A stretch of 64,000 bases of DNA, from contig NZ_JAHKPM010000018.1 in NCBI RefSeq assembly GCF_018860525.1, forward strand, positions 62,001 to 126,000, written 5' to 3'. Shown piece after piece: positions 25,997 to 34,107 of the stretch. The position numbers and the translations under genes were made by a program. The stretch's first letter is position 1. Every line of letters begins with the position of its first letter. This stretch comes from Vibrio hepatarius (GTDB lineage: Bacteria; Pseudomonadota; Gammaproteobacteria; Enterobacterales; Vibrionaceae). The notes beneath the pieces are model-generated. The model made no database searches. It worked only from the letters and a program-made list of their open reading frames with translations, and was not told the DNA's origin.

Positions 25997-26687
25997 TAGG
26001 AGCACAAAGCCTGATGTAGTGCTCCAAGCTTCTATTCTCTGCTGTTTCATACTTATCGTCCAAAACAACACAATTTTCAATTCTATCCAGCCTAAATTGG
26101 CGATATTCCTCACGCAAATCACACCAACTAACTAGTGTCCATGAATGGCACCAGAATACTAGCCCTAGAGGTTGTACTGTGCGTTCGGACTTATTTAAAT
26201 TTTTATCGATATAGTGCAACTTTATTTTGAGTCTATCATCAATAGAATGTCGTAGAATCTTTCCGAAATTAGATGAGAGCCTAGTAGTATGTACATTGGG
26301 TACACAAATCGGAAAATTTTCAACTTGTTGCTTTAGCTTATCAGATAAGACAGATTGAATCTTAGACGAAGCGGTTAGGGCGGATTTAGCGAGTTCACTG
26401 TCGGACAAACTTCGAACCATTCGTATTCCAAGTTCCAGTGCCATCATTTCATCTTTAGTGAACATCAATGGAGGTAAATGAGAGCCTGATTGAAGCATAT
26501 AGCCAACCCCTGACTCTCCTGAGACGGGTACTCCAGTTTTTATCAATGATTTGATATCACGATATATAGTACGTTCGCTGACGTTTAGTGTGTTGGCCAA
26601 TTCACTTGCTGTTACAGCATATCGTTTAGATCGTAATAACGTCAGTAATTCAAGTAATCGCTCAGATTTAGTCATTGGTTCGCTCAT
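25989..26687 (-). CDS. WYL-domain transcriptional regulator with DeoR-type HTH (YafY family)
   Basis: The N-terminal helix-turn-helix spans residues 8-60 (RLLELLTLLRSKRYAVTASE; NVSERTIYRDIKSLIKTG). It is followed by PVSGESGVGYML and a WYL domain from about residue 140 (RLKIKLHYIDK; VQPLGLVFWCHSWTLVSWCD; FRLDRIE), which in other members binds nucleic acid or small ligands. At 232 residues it is typical. It lies between two cold-shock-domain genes: convergent with one and divergent from the other. Confidence 0.9.
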   Translation of the reverse strand: MSEPMTKSERLLELLTLLRSKRYAVTASELANTLNVSERTIYRDIKSLIKTGVPVSGESGVGYMLQSGSHLPPLMFTKDEMMALELGIRMVRSLSDSELAKSALTASSKIQSVLSDKLKQQVENFPICVPNVHTTRLSSNFGKILRHSIDDRLKIKLHYIDKNLNKSERTVQPLGLVFWCHSWTLVSWCDLREEYRQFRLDRIENCVVLDDKYETAENRSLEHYIRLCAPSL

Positions 26688-26997
26688 AGTGACGGCTATT
26701 GTTTAGGGTATAGAGCCTAAAAGTCGGCAACATTATTAAGAAAGATCATTTGCTAACCATGATATTTTATCTTAAATGCTTGGGCTTAAACATAAATTAA
26801 AATGACAAATAGTCTGCTTCTTACCATGTTATCACGAAATAGCGTCAGAATGTTTCAGTGGAAAAATCATCTAACAAGCCTATTTGTGGTTATAAATGTG
26901 AGGTAGGTCAGGTGATAGAAAAGATATGCAACTAAAATAGTATTGAAGGTTTTACTTACAATATATGAACTAGCGAATGGTCATTAATTTGGTTTGA
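26688..26997. other. 310-base divergent promoter region, no gene seen
   Basis: This AT-rich interval lies between the WYL regulator and the cold-shock/DUF1294 gene. It is the likely site of both promoters and any WYL operator. I found no convincing inverted repeat or ORF. Confidence 0.35.
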
Positions 26998-27612
26998 ATG
27001 AATCTCAGGGTGATGAGTAAGATGCGTGGAACGATTAGTGAGTGGCATGACAATGAAGGGTACGGTTATATTGCTGTTGAAAATCAACAGGCACGTGTCA
27101 AGTTTCATCTCAATGATTTACAGACTTTTGGTAGAGTTCCCCGAGTAAGTGAACGTGTTCAATTTAAGTTAAGTGAAGATGCACGGGATGGGCTCAAAGC
27201 AGTACAAATTGAAAAACAAATGGTATTTAAGTTGACGTTAGCGATCGCTATTTGGTTCTCTACAACGCTGATAGCCAGTATGTTTGTTTTGAACTATCCA
27301 CCGCTATTATTTTTTACCTACGTTGCGCTTAGTGCGATTGCGTATCTAGTCTATGCACTTGATAAACATGCATTACGTTCAGGGACATGGCGTATTCCGT
27401 CAATTTTTTTGTTTGTTCTTAATTTGTTTGGAGGGTGGCCAGGTGCATTACTCGCACAGTCTCTTTTAAACTATCGTCATATAGGTCTTATATTTAACAG
27501 CATGTTCTGGGCGACGTTATTGGCCAATTTTGGTGCTTTTTGTTGGACTCTAACAAACGAGGGTGCCAATGAAATGATGAAGCTCATGACGCTGTTTCCT
27601 GCAAATTTATAA
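26998..27612 (+). CDS. Cold-shock domain fused to DUF1294 membrane domain
   Basis: Residues 7-75 form a cold-shock domain (MRGTISEWHDNEGYGYIAV, then VKFHLNDL). Residues 80-200 form a DUF1294 membrane domain with about four helices and the family signature DKHALRSGTWRIP followed by GGWPGALLAQ. The fusion is known in proteobacteria but its function is not. Three in-frame ATGs (26998, 27013, 27022) are possible; CAGGG favours 27013. It is divergent from the WYL regulator. Confidence 0.85.
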   Translation: MNLRVMSKMRGTISEWHDNEGYGYIAVENQQARVKFHLNDLQTFGRVPRVSERVQFKLSEDARDGLKAVQIEKQMVFKLTLAIAIWFSTTLIASMFVLNYPPLLFFTYVALSAIAYLVYALDKHALRSGTWRIPSIFLFVLNLFGGWPGALLAQSLLNYRHIGLIFNSMFWATLLANFGAFCWTLTNEGANEMMKLMTLFPANL

Positions 27613-27677
27613 AATTTAATCTGCGGAGAAACTTCATTTATTTACAGCTCAACTTAGTTTTAAGCGAGTAACATTGG

Positions 27678-28166
27678 CTAATTATCTATACTACGCCGCG
27701 ATAATACCAGTGTTTCTAAATGGTGACCAGGGCGTTCAATAATACTGACATTTTCGTCTCGATATATGACTTTGAAAGAACCCACGAGAGTATAGCCCTT
27801 AATCATGTAAAGGTTTGAAAAAGGTTCAGATAGTAACGACGATAAAACCTCTTCTTGTATCTCATTTGTTTGTAAGGTTGCTTCTGAGACAATGCCAAAT
27901 TTGTTGCCTCCAAGTGGTTCAATTTTACCACGTATAGTAAATACATGAATCTTACTTGATGGTTCTTCGATAGTAACCGTTGAGTAAAAATTACCTGATT
28001 CATGGTTGAAGATATCAAGTTTTTCTTGCCACTGACTTTCTTCATATGGGTTTCCAATAATGGATGCCGTAAAAGCTTGCTCACTCGATGTTGCGATACT
28101 ATCAATGACTGTAGCTGTTAGGAAAGAAGCGAAAGAAACGACAAGGAGTACATAATATTTTATCAT
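27678..28166 (-). CDS. ToxS-like periplasmic partner protein
   Basis: This 162-residue protein has one N-terminal membrane helix (YYVLLVVSFASFLTATVI) and a periplasmic domain, the topology of ToxS and TcpH, which protect and activate their ToxR-type partners. Its start overlaps the end of the ToxR-like gene by 4 bases (ATGA). Sequence similarity to ToxS itself is not obvious to me, so the role is inferred from topology, order and coupling. Confidence 0.7.
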   Translation of the reverse strand: MIKYYVLLVVSFASFLTATVIDSIATSSEQAFTASIIGNPYEESQWQEKLDIFNHESGNFYSTVTIEEPSSKIHVFTIRGKIEPLGGNKFGIVSEATLQTNEIQEEVLSSLLSEPFSNLYMIKGYTLVGSFKVIYRDENVSIIERPGHHLETLVLSRRSIDN

Positions 28167-28951
28167 TTTTTAAAGCTCAAATTATCGATAAAAGAATCAA
28201 GATTAATGTCTTTAACATAGTAGTTTGTTGCATTAAGAGTTTCGGAGTCGAAAATAACAATATGACTTGTTCTGTCATAGTGGTTGTAAAACAACGATAT
28301 ATTTTTTTTATTTTTAAGAATTTGGAGTAAATCTTCAGGTACCTTTTGGTCCTTGTACTTCAAAATTTGTATGTTATTAACCGTGACTAACTCAATCTTT
28401 TGGTCGCTGATAACCTTATTGGTGATAAAAACATTCGTGATAATATTAATAGATATAGCTAGTAGCATGATAGAGGCTATAACAATCGCTAGACGGAAGA
28501 TCCCTGTAGGCCCAGCTGCCACTGCTGAGGTAGCTTTAGAAATGGGACTTAGAATGTTGGGGAACGTTGTATGACCGTTTTCTGAATGGCCTATTTCAGT
28601 GTTTTTTTGCTCTGATAAGGCTTCATCACGGCGAACACTATTTTTACATATTAGAATGTAACCCTTGCCGGGAATTGTTTTGATTTTAACGCTCTCCGAG
28701 AGGTTTAAAGTTGAACGTAAATTAAAAATGGCTTTATGTAATGAAGATTCTGTTACAACAGAATCAGGCCAGCCTATAGACATCAATCTTTCTTTAGAAA
28801 CGATGGAGTTATCATTCTCTACTAAATGTATGAGTATAAGGAACTCATTGTAATTTAATCTTAATGTCGACTCGTGGCATGTCACTGCCATTTCTTTTGT
28901 GTCAAAGATGACATCGTCACAATATAGAGCTGAATTATTTGATATCAACAT
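28163..28951 (-). CDS. ToxR-like transmembrane transcriptional regulator
   Basis: Residues 1-105 form an OmpR-type winged helix (LRLNYNEFLILIHLVENDN; VTESSLHKAIFNLRSTL; IKTIPGKGYILI). A single membrane helix lies at about residues 150-175 (RLAIVIASIMLLAISINIITNVF), followed by a short periplasmic domain of about 85 residues. This is the ToxR/CadC/TcpP design: DNA binding tied to a periplasmic signal. It is coupled to a ToxS-like gene. The pair is transcribed away from the Tad pilus locus, which makes that locus a natural target. Confidence 0.88.
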   Translation of the reverse strand: MLISNNSALYCDDVIFDTKEMAVTCHESTLRLNYNEFLILIHLVENDNSIVSKERLMSIGWPDSVVTESSLHKAIFNLRSTLNLSESVKIKTIPGKGYILICKNSVRRDEALSEQKNTEIGHSENGHTTFPNILSPISKATSAVAAGPTGIFRLAIVIASIMLLAISINIITNVFITNKVISDQKIELVTVNNIQILKYKDQKVPEDLLQILKNKKNISLFYNHYDRTSHIVIFDSETLNATNYYVKDINLDSFIDNLSFKK

Positions 28952-29481
28952 GGCAAATGTTTTAATCCCCCTATCGCACTCTTTACAAAGTATAGTTCAA
29001 AAAAGTAAAGAATATTATTGATTTATATAATAATTATATGATCTAGATTATAAGGCATGTTGTAATTTATTTCTCAAAACCAAAAACATCTAGTGCATTG
29101 CAAATTTTAACAATATTAAATAAGTTAAAATTCTGGCTAAAAGGTTACTACTATAATTTATTAGTGTCTAAGTGTTTTTTCAAAATTACACAATATTTGA
29201 ATGAAAAGTAAAGTGTCAGACACTGAATGAATAACCTCTAACACTTATATATATGTTTAATGTTGAATATATAATGTGATTTTTCTTGAAATATATCTTG
29301 TATTATTATTGCAATACTTCTTACTCAGCTTACTTGACCTTTATTACATGATTTATGTTTTGTAAGAAAGAGTAAATTCATAGAAATGTTGCAACAAAAT
29401 TTTGGTTAAGTCACTGAATTTAATTATTTTATTAATATTTATATTTTTCAAGATGCTTTCCATACAAACAAGGGTAATTAA
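28952..29481. other. AT-rich control region between the ToxR-like gene and the Tad locus
   Basis: This is over 500 bases with very high AT content and no ORF before the small one at 29482. A perfect inverted repeat AGTGTC-A-GACACT lies at 29212-29224, and a related TAGTGTCTA occurs about 50 bases to its left. These are possible operator sequences for the pilus or the divergent regulator. The richness in A/T also fits H-NS-type silencing. Confidence 0.5.
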
Positions 29482-29568
29482 ATGGACAAGCTAGAGTCAA
29501 AAAGGTTTAATTTGCAACTAATCCGATTCTTGTATGATTCGGTTTCTATTTTAATAAATATTTTTTGA
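29482..29568 (+). CDS. Possible 28-aa leader peptide before the Tad pilin gene
   Basis: This ATG ORF has a good ribosome site (AAGGG, 7 bases upstream) and encodes MDKLESKRFNLQLIRFLYDS followed by a hydrophobic end. It ends 76 bases before the pilin start, and two hairpins lie in between. The ribosome site is better than those of several real genes here. It could be a leader peptide or a small membrane peptide. I do not recognise it. Confidence 0.4.
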   Translation: MDKLESKRFNLQLIRFLYDSVSILINIF

Positions 29569-29570
29569 TG

Positions 29571-29626
29571 CGAGACATCTAAGTGTTGTCTATTTGTCTC
29601 GTTATTTAGTCTTAAAATATAAGACT
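29571..29626 (+). promoter_or_regulatory. Two stem-loops in the pilin mRNA leader
   Basis: CGAGACA pairs with TGTCTCG (29571-29577 with 29595-29601), and AGTCTTA pairs with TAAGACT (29608-29614 with 29620-29626, loop AAATA). The second ends 18 bases before the pilin ATG and leaves its ribosome site (AAAGG) free. They may stabilise or control the abundant pilin message. Confidence 0.5.
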
Positions 29627-29644
29627 TAAACAAAGGTAAGATTA

Positions 29645-29884
29645 ATGAAAAACTTATTAATGAAAGCATATACAGGTTACCAATTGAGAGTTGGAGCGTT
29701 AGCTAAGGATGAAAGGGGTGTTACTGCAATAGAATATGCGATTGTTGGTGTATCAATTGCGGCTATTTGTGCTTATGTGTTTGGTGACGGAGGTCCATTA
29801 GAGGTCGCTCTTGAAAATGCAATCAAAACTATTGCAGACTACATTGATGATGTTGATATGGACCGAAGAGGCTCAAGCTCATAA
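29645..29884 (+). CDS. flp: Flp type IVb pilin
   Basis: This is the major subunit of the Tad pilus. The 79-residue precursor has a leader ending in DERG and is predicted to be cut before VTAIEYAIVGVSIAAIC, with Glu at mature position 5 and the Flp hydrophobic helix. The prepilin peptidase encoded at 31027 would do the cut. The mature part has an acidic, Ser-ended tail (DYIDDVDMDRRGSSS). It is the first structural gene of the locus. Confidence 0.93.
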   Translation: MKNLLMKAYTGYQLRVGALAKDERGVTAIEYAIVGVSIAAICAYVFGDGGPLEVALENAIKTIADYIDDVDMDRRGSSS

Positions 29885-29963
29885 CAGCTAAAATAGCAAC
29901 CATGGCAGTTAAGTGTACCTAGTTTTACTAGATTATTTCTCTAGATTGGATGGAGTTAGGAAC

Positions 29964-30365
29964 TTGCGTTTAAGTTATATCGCCATAACATTTTTTATAT
30001 CATTAAGTGGTTTGGCTATTGATACACAGGCTGGACAAGTATTCTATGTTTTAGATACAAGTCAGGCTAAGCAGTCTGAGCTACTTGAAAATATAAATAC
30101 CTTCTATAGAGGAAACGGTAATTTGACTGCGGTAGTAACTGTTGTCGATATATCACCAGAGCCGCAGTGGTTTGTCGGAGAAGTGACATATTTCAATGAT
30201 CGGGATGGTGATATTGTCGCTAGCTTAAAGCCTAACTCTATACCTTCACTATTAGTAGTGGAAGCAAACGGGAGCATAACTAGAACTGACTTAACGTTCT
30301 TACAGGGTTCTAGCTTTAGTGATGAAAATATCAATTTGCTTTTGGAAAAATATAATGACGAGTAG
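29964..30365 (+). CDS. Exported protein of the Tad locus, unknown
   Basis: I prefer the TTG at 29964, which has AGGAAC just upstream and begins a clean signal peptide (RLSYIAITFFISLSGLAI). The frame is open to a GTG at 29913, but that would add polar residues before the signal. The mature part of about 110 residues is alpha/beta-like (VFYVLDTSQAKQSELLEN; VVTVVDISPEPQWFVGE; IPSLLVVEANG), vaguely thioredoxin-like in pattern but without CxxC. It sits between flp and the OmpA-like gene, overlapping the latter by 11 bases, so it is probably a pilus assembly accessory. Confidence 0.7.
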   Translation: MRLSYIAITFFISLSGLAIDTQAGQVFYVLDTSQAKQSELLENINTFYRGNGNLTAVVTVVDISPEPQWFVGEVTYFNDRDGDIVASLKPNSIPSLLVVEANGSITRTDLTFLQGSSFSDENINLLLEKYNDE

Positions 30366-30963
30366 TAAAAAAATATTATTAACAGGCGCGTTATTGGGCA
30401 TCGTATATACCAATTCTGTTGGTGCTAGAGAAACTGTGAATTATGAAAAAAATTGCATTACGCAATCTGTTGACTCGAGCTCAATCACCAAATCTGTTAG
30501 ATACTATGTTGTTAACTATGATGAGAATGGCATACAGTCTGCGAATCAGAAAGGGTCAATCTTAGATACAGAAAACGACGAAGTTAAAACAAGTGAGCTA
30601 GAGTCCTGTATTCCGATGGCTAATAAATACAATATCGGCGATGTGCTCTTTGATTTTGACCAATTTTATTTAAAAGATAGTCAGAAGCCCAAGATTAGAA
30701 CAACGTACAGGAAAAAAATAGCAGGAAAAGCAGTTAAGCGTGTAGTAGTTGATGGTTATGCAGATTCAGTTGGTACACCGATATACAATATGCAGTTAAG
30801 TATTAGACGAGCTAATCGAGTTGCAGGGTATTTGGAGTCTTTGGGTGTCGACAAACGTCTTATTATGACAAGAGGGTTCGGAGAATCCAAAAATATTGTG
30901 GAAGATAATGAACGAGAGCGACCAGAAGAAAGGAAAGTGATAATAAGCGTTATATCAAAATAA
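30355..30963 (+). CDS. OmpA-family peptidoglycan-binding protein of the Tad locus
   Basis: From the ATG at 30355 (GGAAAA upstream), a signal peptide (KKILLTGALLGIVYTNSVGA) is followed by about 80 residues of unknown fold. A C-terminal OmpA domain then starts (YNIGDVLFDFDQFYLKD; VVVDGYADSVGTPIYNMQLSIRRAN), with the conserved Asp and Arg for diaminopimelate binding. It probably anchors the pilus machine to the cell wall, as OmpA-like proteins do in other Tad loci. It overlaps the preceding gene, so they are co-translated. Confidence 0.88.
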   Translation: MTSSKKILLTGALLGIVYTNSVGARETVNYEKNCITQSVDSSSITKSVRYYVVNYDENGIQSANQKGSILDTENDEVKTSELESCIPMANKYNIGDVLFDFDQFYLKDSQKPKIRTTYRKKIAGKAVKRVVVDGYADSVGTPIYNMQLSIRRANRVAGYLESLGVDKRLIMTRGFGESKNIVEDNERERPEERKVIISVISK

Positions 30964-31026
30964 ATATTACTTTTTATCTTGATTAGGTCTAAGTCTAAGA
31001 AATAGCTTACTAGATGGTAGTATATT

Positions 31027-31440
31027 ATGGAATATCTATTTTTATTTATAATACTACTTTCAGATCTTAGATATAGGAAGATATATAACCATCAGGTTCT
31101 TGTATTGCTGCTGTCACTATTAGCAGGTGGAAACTGGGCGGGAGAAATGGGCTTCTATTACTTTGTTATAATAATTTTTATAGGAACCTTACCCTCAGCC
31201 TTAAGATTTGTCGGAGGTGGTGATATTAAGCTTATCTCTTGCTTTTCTCTTACAATTAACCCTGACTATATGATGTTTTTTATCTTAATGGTACCTGTGC
31301 TAGGAGTCGCACTCTATCCGATGATTAGACTAACTGAATGGGTTTTGAATAGGAATAATATGACTACAAATAATAAAGGTATTCCACTTAGTTTTGCCAT
31401 TATTACAAGTTTTCTTATTGTACAAAAATTGGGGGTATAA
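31027..31440 (+). CDS. tadV: Prepilin peptidase TadV/CpaA
   Basis: This inner-membrane aspartic protease of the A24 family cuts Flp and the TadE/TadF pseudopilins. It is a minimal 137-residue version with about four helices. The two catalytic aspartates are visible: Asp13 in LSDLRYRKIYN and Asp66 in GGGDIKLI. The end is followed directly by rcpC, whose ribosome site lies inside this gene. Confidence 0.92.
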   Translation: MEYLFLFIILLSDLRYRKIYNHQVLVLLLSLLAGGNWAGEMGFYYFVIIIFIGTLPSALRFVGGGDIKLISCFSLTINPDYMMFFILMVPVLGVALYPMIRLTEWVLNRNNMTTNNKGIPLSFAIITSFLIVQKLGV

Positions 31441-31441
31441 C

Positions 31442-32209
31442 TTGAACCGTGATAGATTAACATTAATATTCTTTGTGATAACTCTTGGAGTTATCTTATT
31501 TCTTACTGATGTTTTTTCAGATGAAAAACCTGTAGAAAAGAAAGTAGATAATAACGAGGCTATTGTTGTTACGAAGATAGCACGTGATATCAGTGAAGGG
31601 GAACTCATTACTCCTAGTGATATAGAATTTGATCACATGTCTCCTGAAGAAGCAAGCATACTAGGTGTAAGTTCAGGTCAGACGATACAGATTATACCTC
31701 AAACAAGAGTTAATCGTGACTTAAGCTCTGGAGAAATCATTAAACAGTATGACCTAATCAGTTTTGGTATGCCCGGGTACTCAAAATACTTGCTTAAACC
31801 CGGAGAAGTCGTTTTTTATGTCGATACTAGCGAGCAAAAACTAACGGCGTCTATGATCTCACCTGGCGATAATGTTGACGTTTATACTGTTATTAAAGAT
31901 CTGTCTAAAATAATTCCTTCGGTAAAAAGTGAGAAGCAAGTAATGCTTCCTTCAGGCGTCGATAACAAGGTCAATCAGATATTGAGCAATAGAAAGATAT
32001 TATCAATTGATTATGACAAAGAAAACAGCAATATTATTATAGGGGTTGAGATCGCTGTAACAAAAGATCAATTGAGTCGGCTTGTAGTAGGAAAGAATGT
32101 CGGTCAAATATTAATTTACCAAAGTCTAGGTAATGATGAAAAAAATAAGAGCTTTGATTTATTTGATGTTGCTCCGAAAGAGAGTGTTGTAATTGAGATG
32201 AGAGGATAA
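31442..32209 (+). CDS. rcpC: Pilus assembly protein RcpC/CpaB
   Basis: The start is the TTG at 31442, with GGGGG 6 bases upstream in the end of tadV; an upstream ATG in the same frame lies too far inside tadV. An N-terminal helix (LTLIFFVITLGVILFL) is followed by the SAF domain (AIVVTKIARDISEGELITPSDI), typical of CpaB/RcpC. The protein is periplasmic and supports the outer-membrane secretin. It has 255 residues. Confidence 0.9.
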   Translation: MNRDRLTLIFFVITLGVILFLTDVFSDEKPVEKKVDNNEAIVVTKIARDISEGELITPSDIEFDHMSPEEASILGVSSGQTIQIIPQTRVNRDLSSGEIIKQYDLISFGMPGYSKYLLKPGEVVFYVDTSEQKLTASMISPGDNVDVYTVIKDLSKIIPSVKSEKQVMLPSGVDNKVNQILSNRKILSIDYDKENSNIIIGVEIAVTKDQLSRLVVGKNVGQILIYQSLGNDEKNKSFDLFDVAPKESVVIEMRG

Positions 32210-32212
32210 GTT

Positions 32213-33583
32213 TTGAATATCTCTATTTTAAAAATACGTAGTATATACTTGATTTTGGCAATAGTATCCGTCATCAGCTTCAACGCTTCTTCAGCAAGTC
32301 TGAAAATATCTGATGATGAAACTAAAATTATCAGATTCAATGAGGATATAAAAACTGTTTTTATTTCTAATCCAGAAATAGCAGATTACAAAGTACTTAA
32401 TGAAAGACAGATTGCTATAAGCGCGAAAAAATCTGGTCGCACTAAGATTGCGGTGAATAACAAAGATGATAAAACTATATATTCACGCACAATTATTGTC
32501 GACAGAGAGCTGTATGACGTAAAGGAAGCACTTAAGCAAAGGTTCCCATTCTCAGATATCAGAATTCTTAACCGGGGAGATCAAGTCATTCTATACGGTA
32601 CAGTCTCCAGTGAAGAAGAGAAGCAAGACATCTACGACTTAGTTGGTACTTTACTCAATAAAAAAGTGAGTAAAGTAAAATATAAAAGTGAATCTGATAA
32701 CACGATCACTATAAAAGTTGGGGTTGATGGGAAGGCAAGTACAAAGATACTAGATACTAATGTATATGAAGGCATTATAAACCGAATTGAAGTTGAGTTT
32801 CCTCAGCAAGTCAATGTAAAGGTACGTATTGCTGAAGTGTCGTCATCAATTGCTAATGAATTGGGTGTCAAGTGGTCTAGCTTGCTCAGTACGGGACGAA
32901 GAGGTCAGTCAGGTCAATTCGTAGTTAATCATGGTTTTAGTTACAAAGACATTAGCGCATTAGTTGATGCACTCAACACAAATAATGTTGGTAGCGTTCT
33001 TGCTGAACCTAACATATCCGTTATGTCAGGTGAAACGGCTGATATTTTGGTCGGTGGTGAAATCCCTATGGTTTACCAGACAGATGAAACTTATGTAGTT
33101 GATTATAAAGAGTTTGGTGTAAAACTTGATTTGGCAGCGACGGTAAAAAGTGAAGATAAAATTGTTATTTCAATTCTAACGGGTGTGACTGGTATTGATG
33201 AATCGATTGCGTCTGGAAATTATCCTGGCTTTAAAAAGCGTTCCGCTCGTTCAACATTACAAGTCTCGGATGGCGGCAGCTTTATCTTAGGTGGGTTAAT
33301 TAGTTCAGAAGATAGAGAAAATTTGGAGAAGATACCATTTATTGGTGATGTTCCCATTTTGGGTGCCTTATTTAGACATACTTCTACCGAGCGTGTCAAA
33401 ACAGAGTTAGTTGTTATAGCGACAGTAAACTTGGTCAAGGAAGTGGATCAAAGCAATATAACACTTCCAACTATGCAGAGAACATCAGATTTTTCTCGCT
33501 GGCTAGGAATTAATTTTGATCAGAAAAATAATGAATCACAACAGTTGCAAAAAGTGCTTTCTGACGGAGGATTTGAGCGATGA
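32213..33583 (+). CDS. rcpA: Secretin RcpA/CpaC
   Basis: This is the outer-membrane pore of the Tad pilus. It starts with TTG behind GAGG. A signal peptide (YLILAIVSVISFNASSAS) precedes a pilus N-terminal domain (TKIIRFNEDIKTVFISNPEIADY), a BON-like region (ALKQRFPFSDIRILNRGDQV) and the C-terminal secretin domain (LAEPNISVMSGETADILVGG; FILGGLISSEDRENLEKIP). At 456 residues it is the usual length. It overlaps the next gene by 4 bases. Confidence 0.94.
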   Translation: MNISILKIRSIYLILAIVSVISFNASSASLKISDDETKIIRFNEDIKTVFISNPEIADYKVLNERQIAISAKKSGRTKIAVNNKDDKTIYSRTIIVDRELYDVKEALKQRFPFSDIRILNRGDQVILYGTVSSEEEKQDIYDLVGTLLNKKVSKVKYKSESDNTITIKVGVDGKASTKILDTNVYEGIINRIEVEFPQQVNVKVRIAEVSSSIANELGVKWSSLLSTGRRGQSGQFVVNHGFSYKDISALVDALNTNNVGSVLAEPNISVMSGETADILVGGEIPMVYQTDETYVVDYKEFGVKLDLAATVKSEDKIVISILTGVTGIDESIASGNYPGFKKRSARSTLQVSDGGSFILGGLISSEDRENLEKIPFIGDVPILGALFRHTSTERVKTELVVIATVNLVKEVDQSNITLPTMQRTSDFSRWLGINFDQKNNESQQLQKVLSDGGFER

Positions 33584-34107
33584 TTAGAAAGTTTACCTTG
33601 GTTACACTGCTATTGGGTTTAACTGTTCAAGTTAATGCATCCGAAAGTGAGTTCTTCGTAAGAGAAGATATAAATAAACTGAATATAAGAACTGATGTCA
33701 ACAGCCTAGAGAATGTATTAGATAAAGTCGAAAATTTTGTTGGAAAAAACCAGAAATATATCGATGAAAATATGTTTATCATCGAATGCTACAGTTCTCG
33801 CTGTGAAAGATTTGCGAAAGAAATAACAGTAAACCTTTTGAATAAAGGCAAAAGTGATAACTATATTAGAACTAATAGTATGTCTTCAAAATTGGGGTCT
33901 AAGTATGATATGGTCTTTAAGTTAGTTCAATATAAAGTCATGAAACCTAACTGTGGCAAGTTATCCGTAATGGACTTTGATAATGATTGGTATAAAACGG
34001 ATGTAACTAATAACGAATATGACCGATATTGTAGTTCATTATATCTTGATACGCTCTCTTCTAAGAATTTAGATAAAAAGCTGAATCTAGAAGGAGGTAG
34101 GGAGTAA
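33580..34107 (+). CDS. rcpB: RcpB/CpaD-like periplasmic pilus protein
   Basis: The product has a signal peptide (KFTLVTLLLGLTVQVNA) and 155 mature residues with four cysteines. It ends in a CpaD-like block (CGKLSVMDFDNDWYKTDVTN). Position between secretin and TadZ is that of RcpB/CpaD, which works with the secretin in the outer membrane. Similarity is weak to the eye, so the name rests mainly on order. It overlaps both neighbours. Confidence 0.72.
   Translation: MIRKFTLVTLLLGLTVQVNASESEFFVREDINKLNIRTDVNSLENVLDKVENFVGKNQKYIDENMFIIECYSSRCERFAKEITVNLLNKGKSDNYIRTNSMSSKLGSKYDMVFKLVQYKVMKPNCGKLSVMDFDNDWYKTDVTNNEYDRYCSSLYLDTLSSKNLDKKLNLEGGRE

Noticed and set aside
27803..28105. 100-codon ORF inside the ToxS-like gene
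   Set aside because: It is a shifted-frame shadow with a very basic, Tyr-rich, unlikely product.
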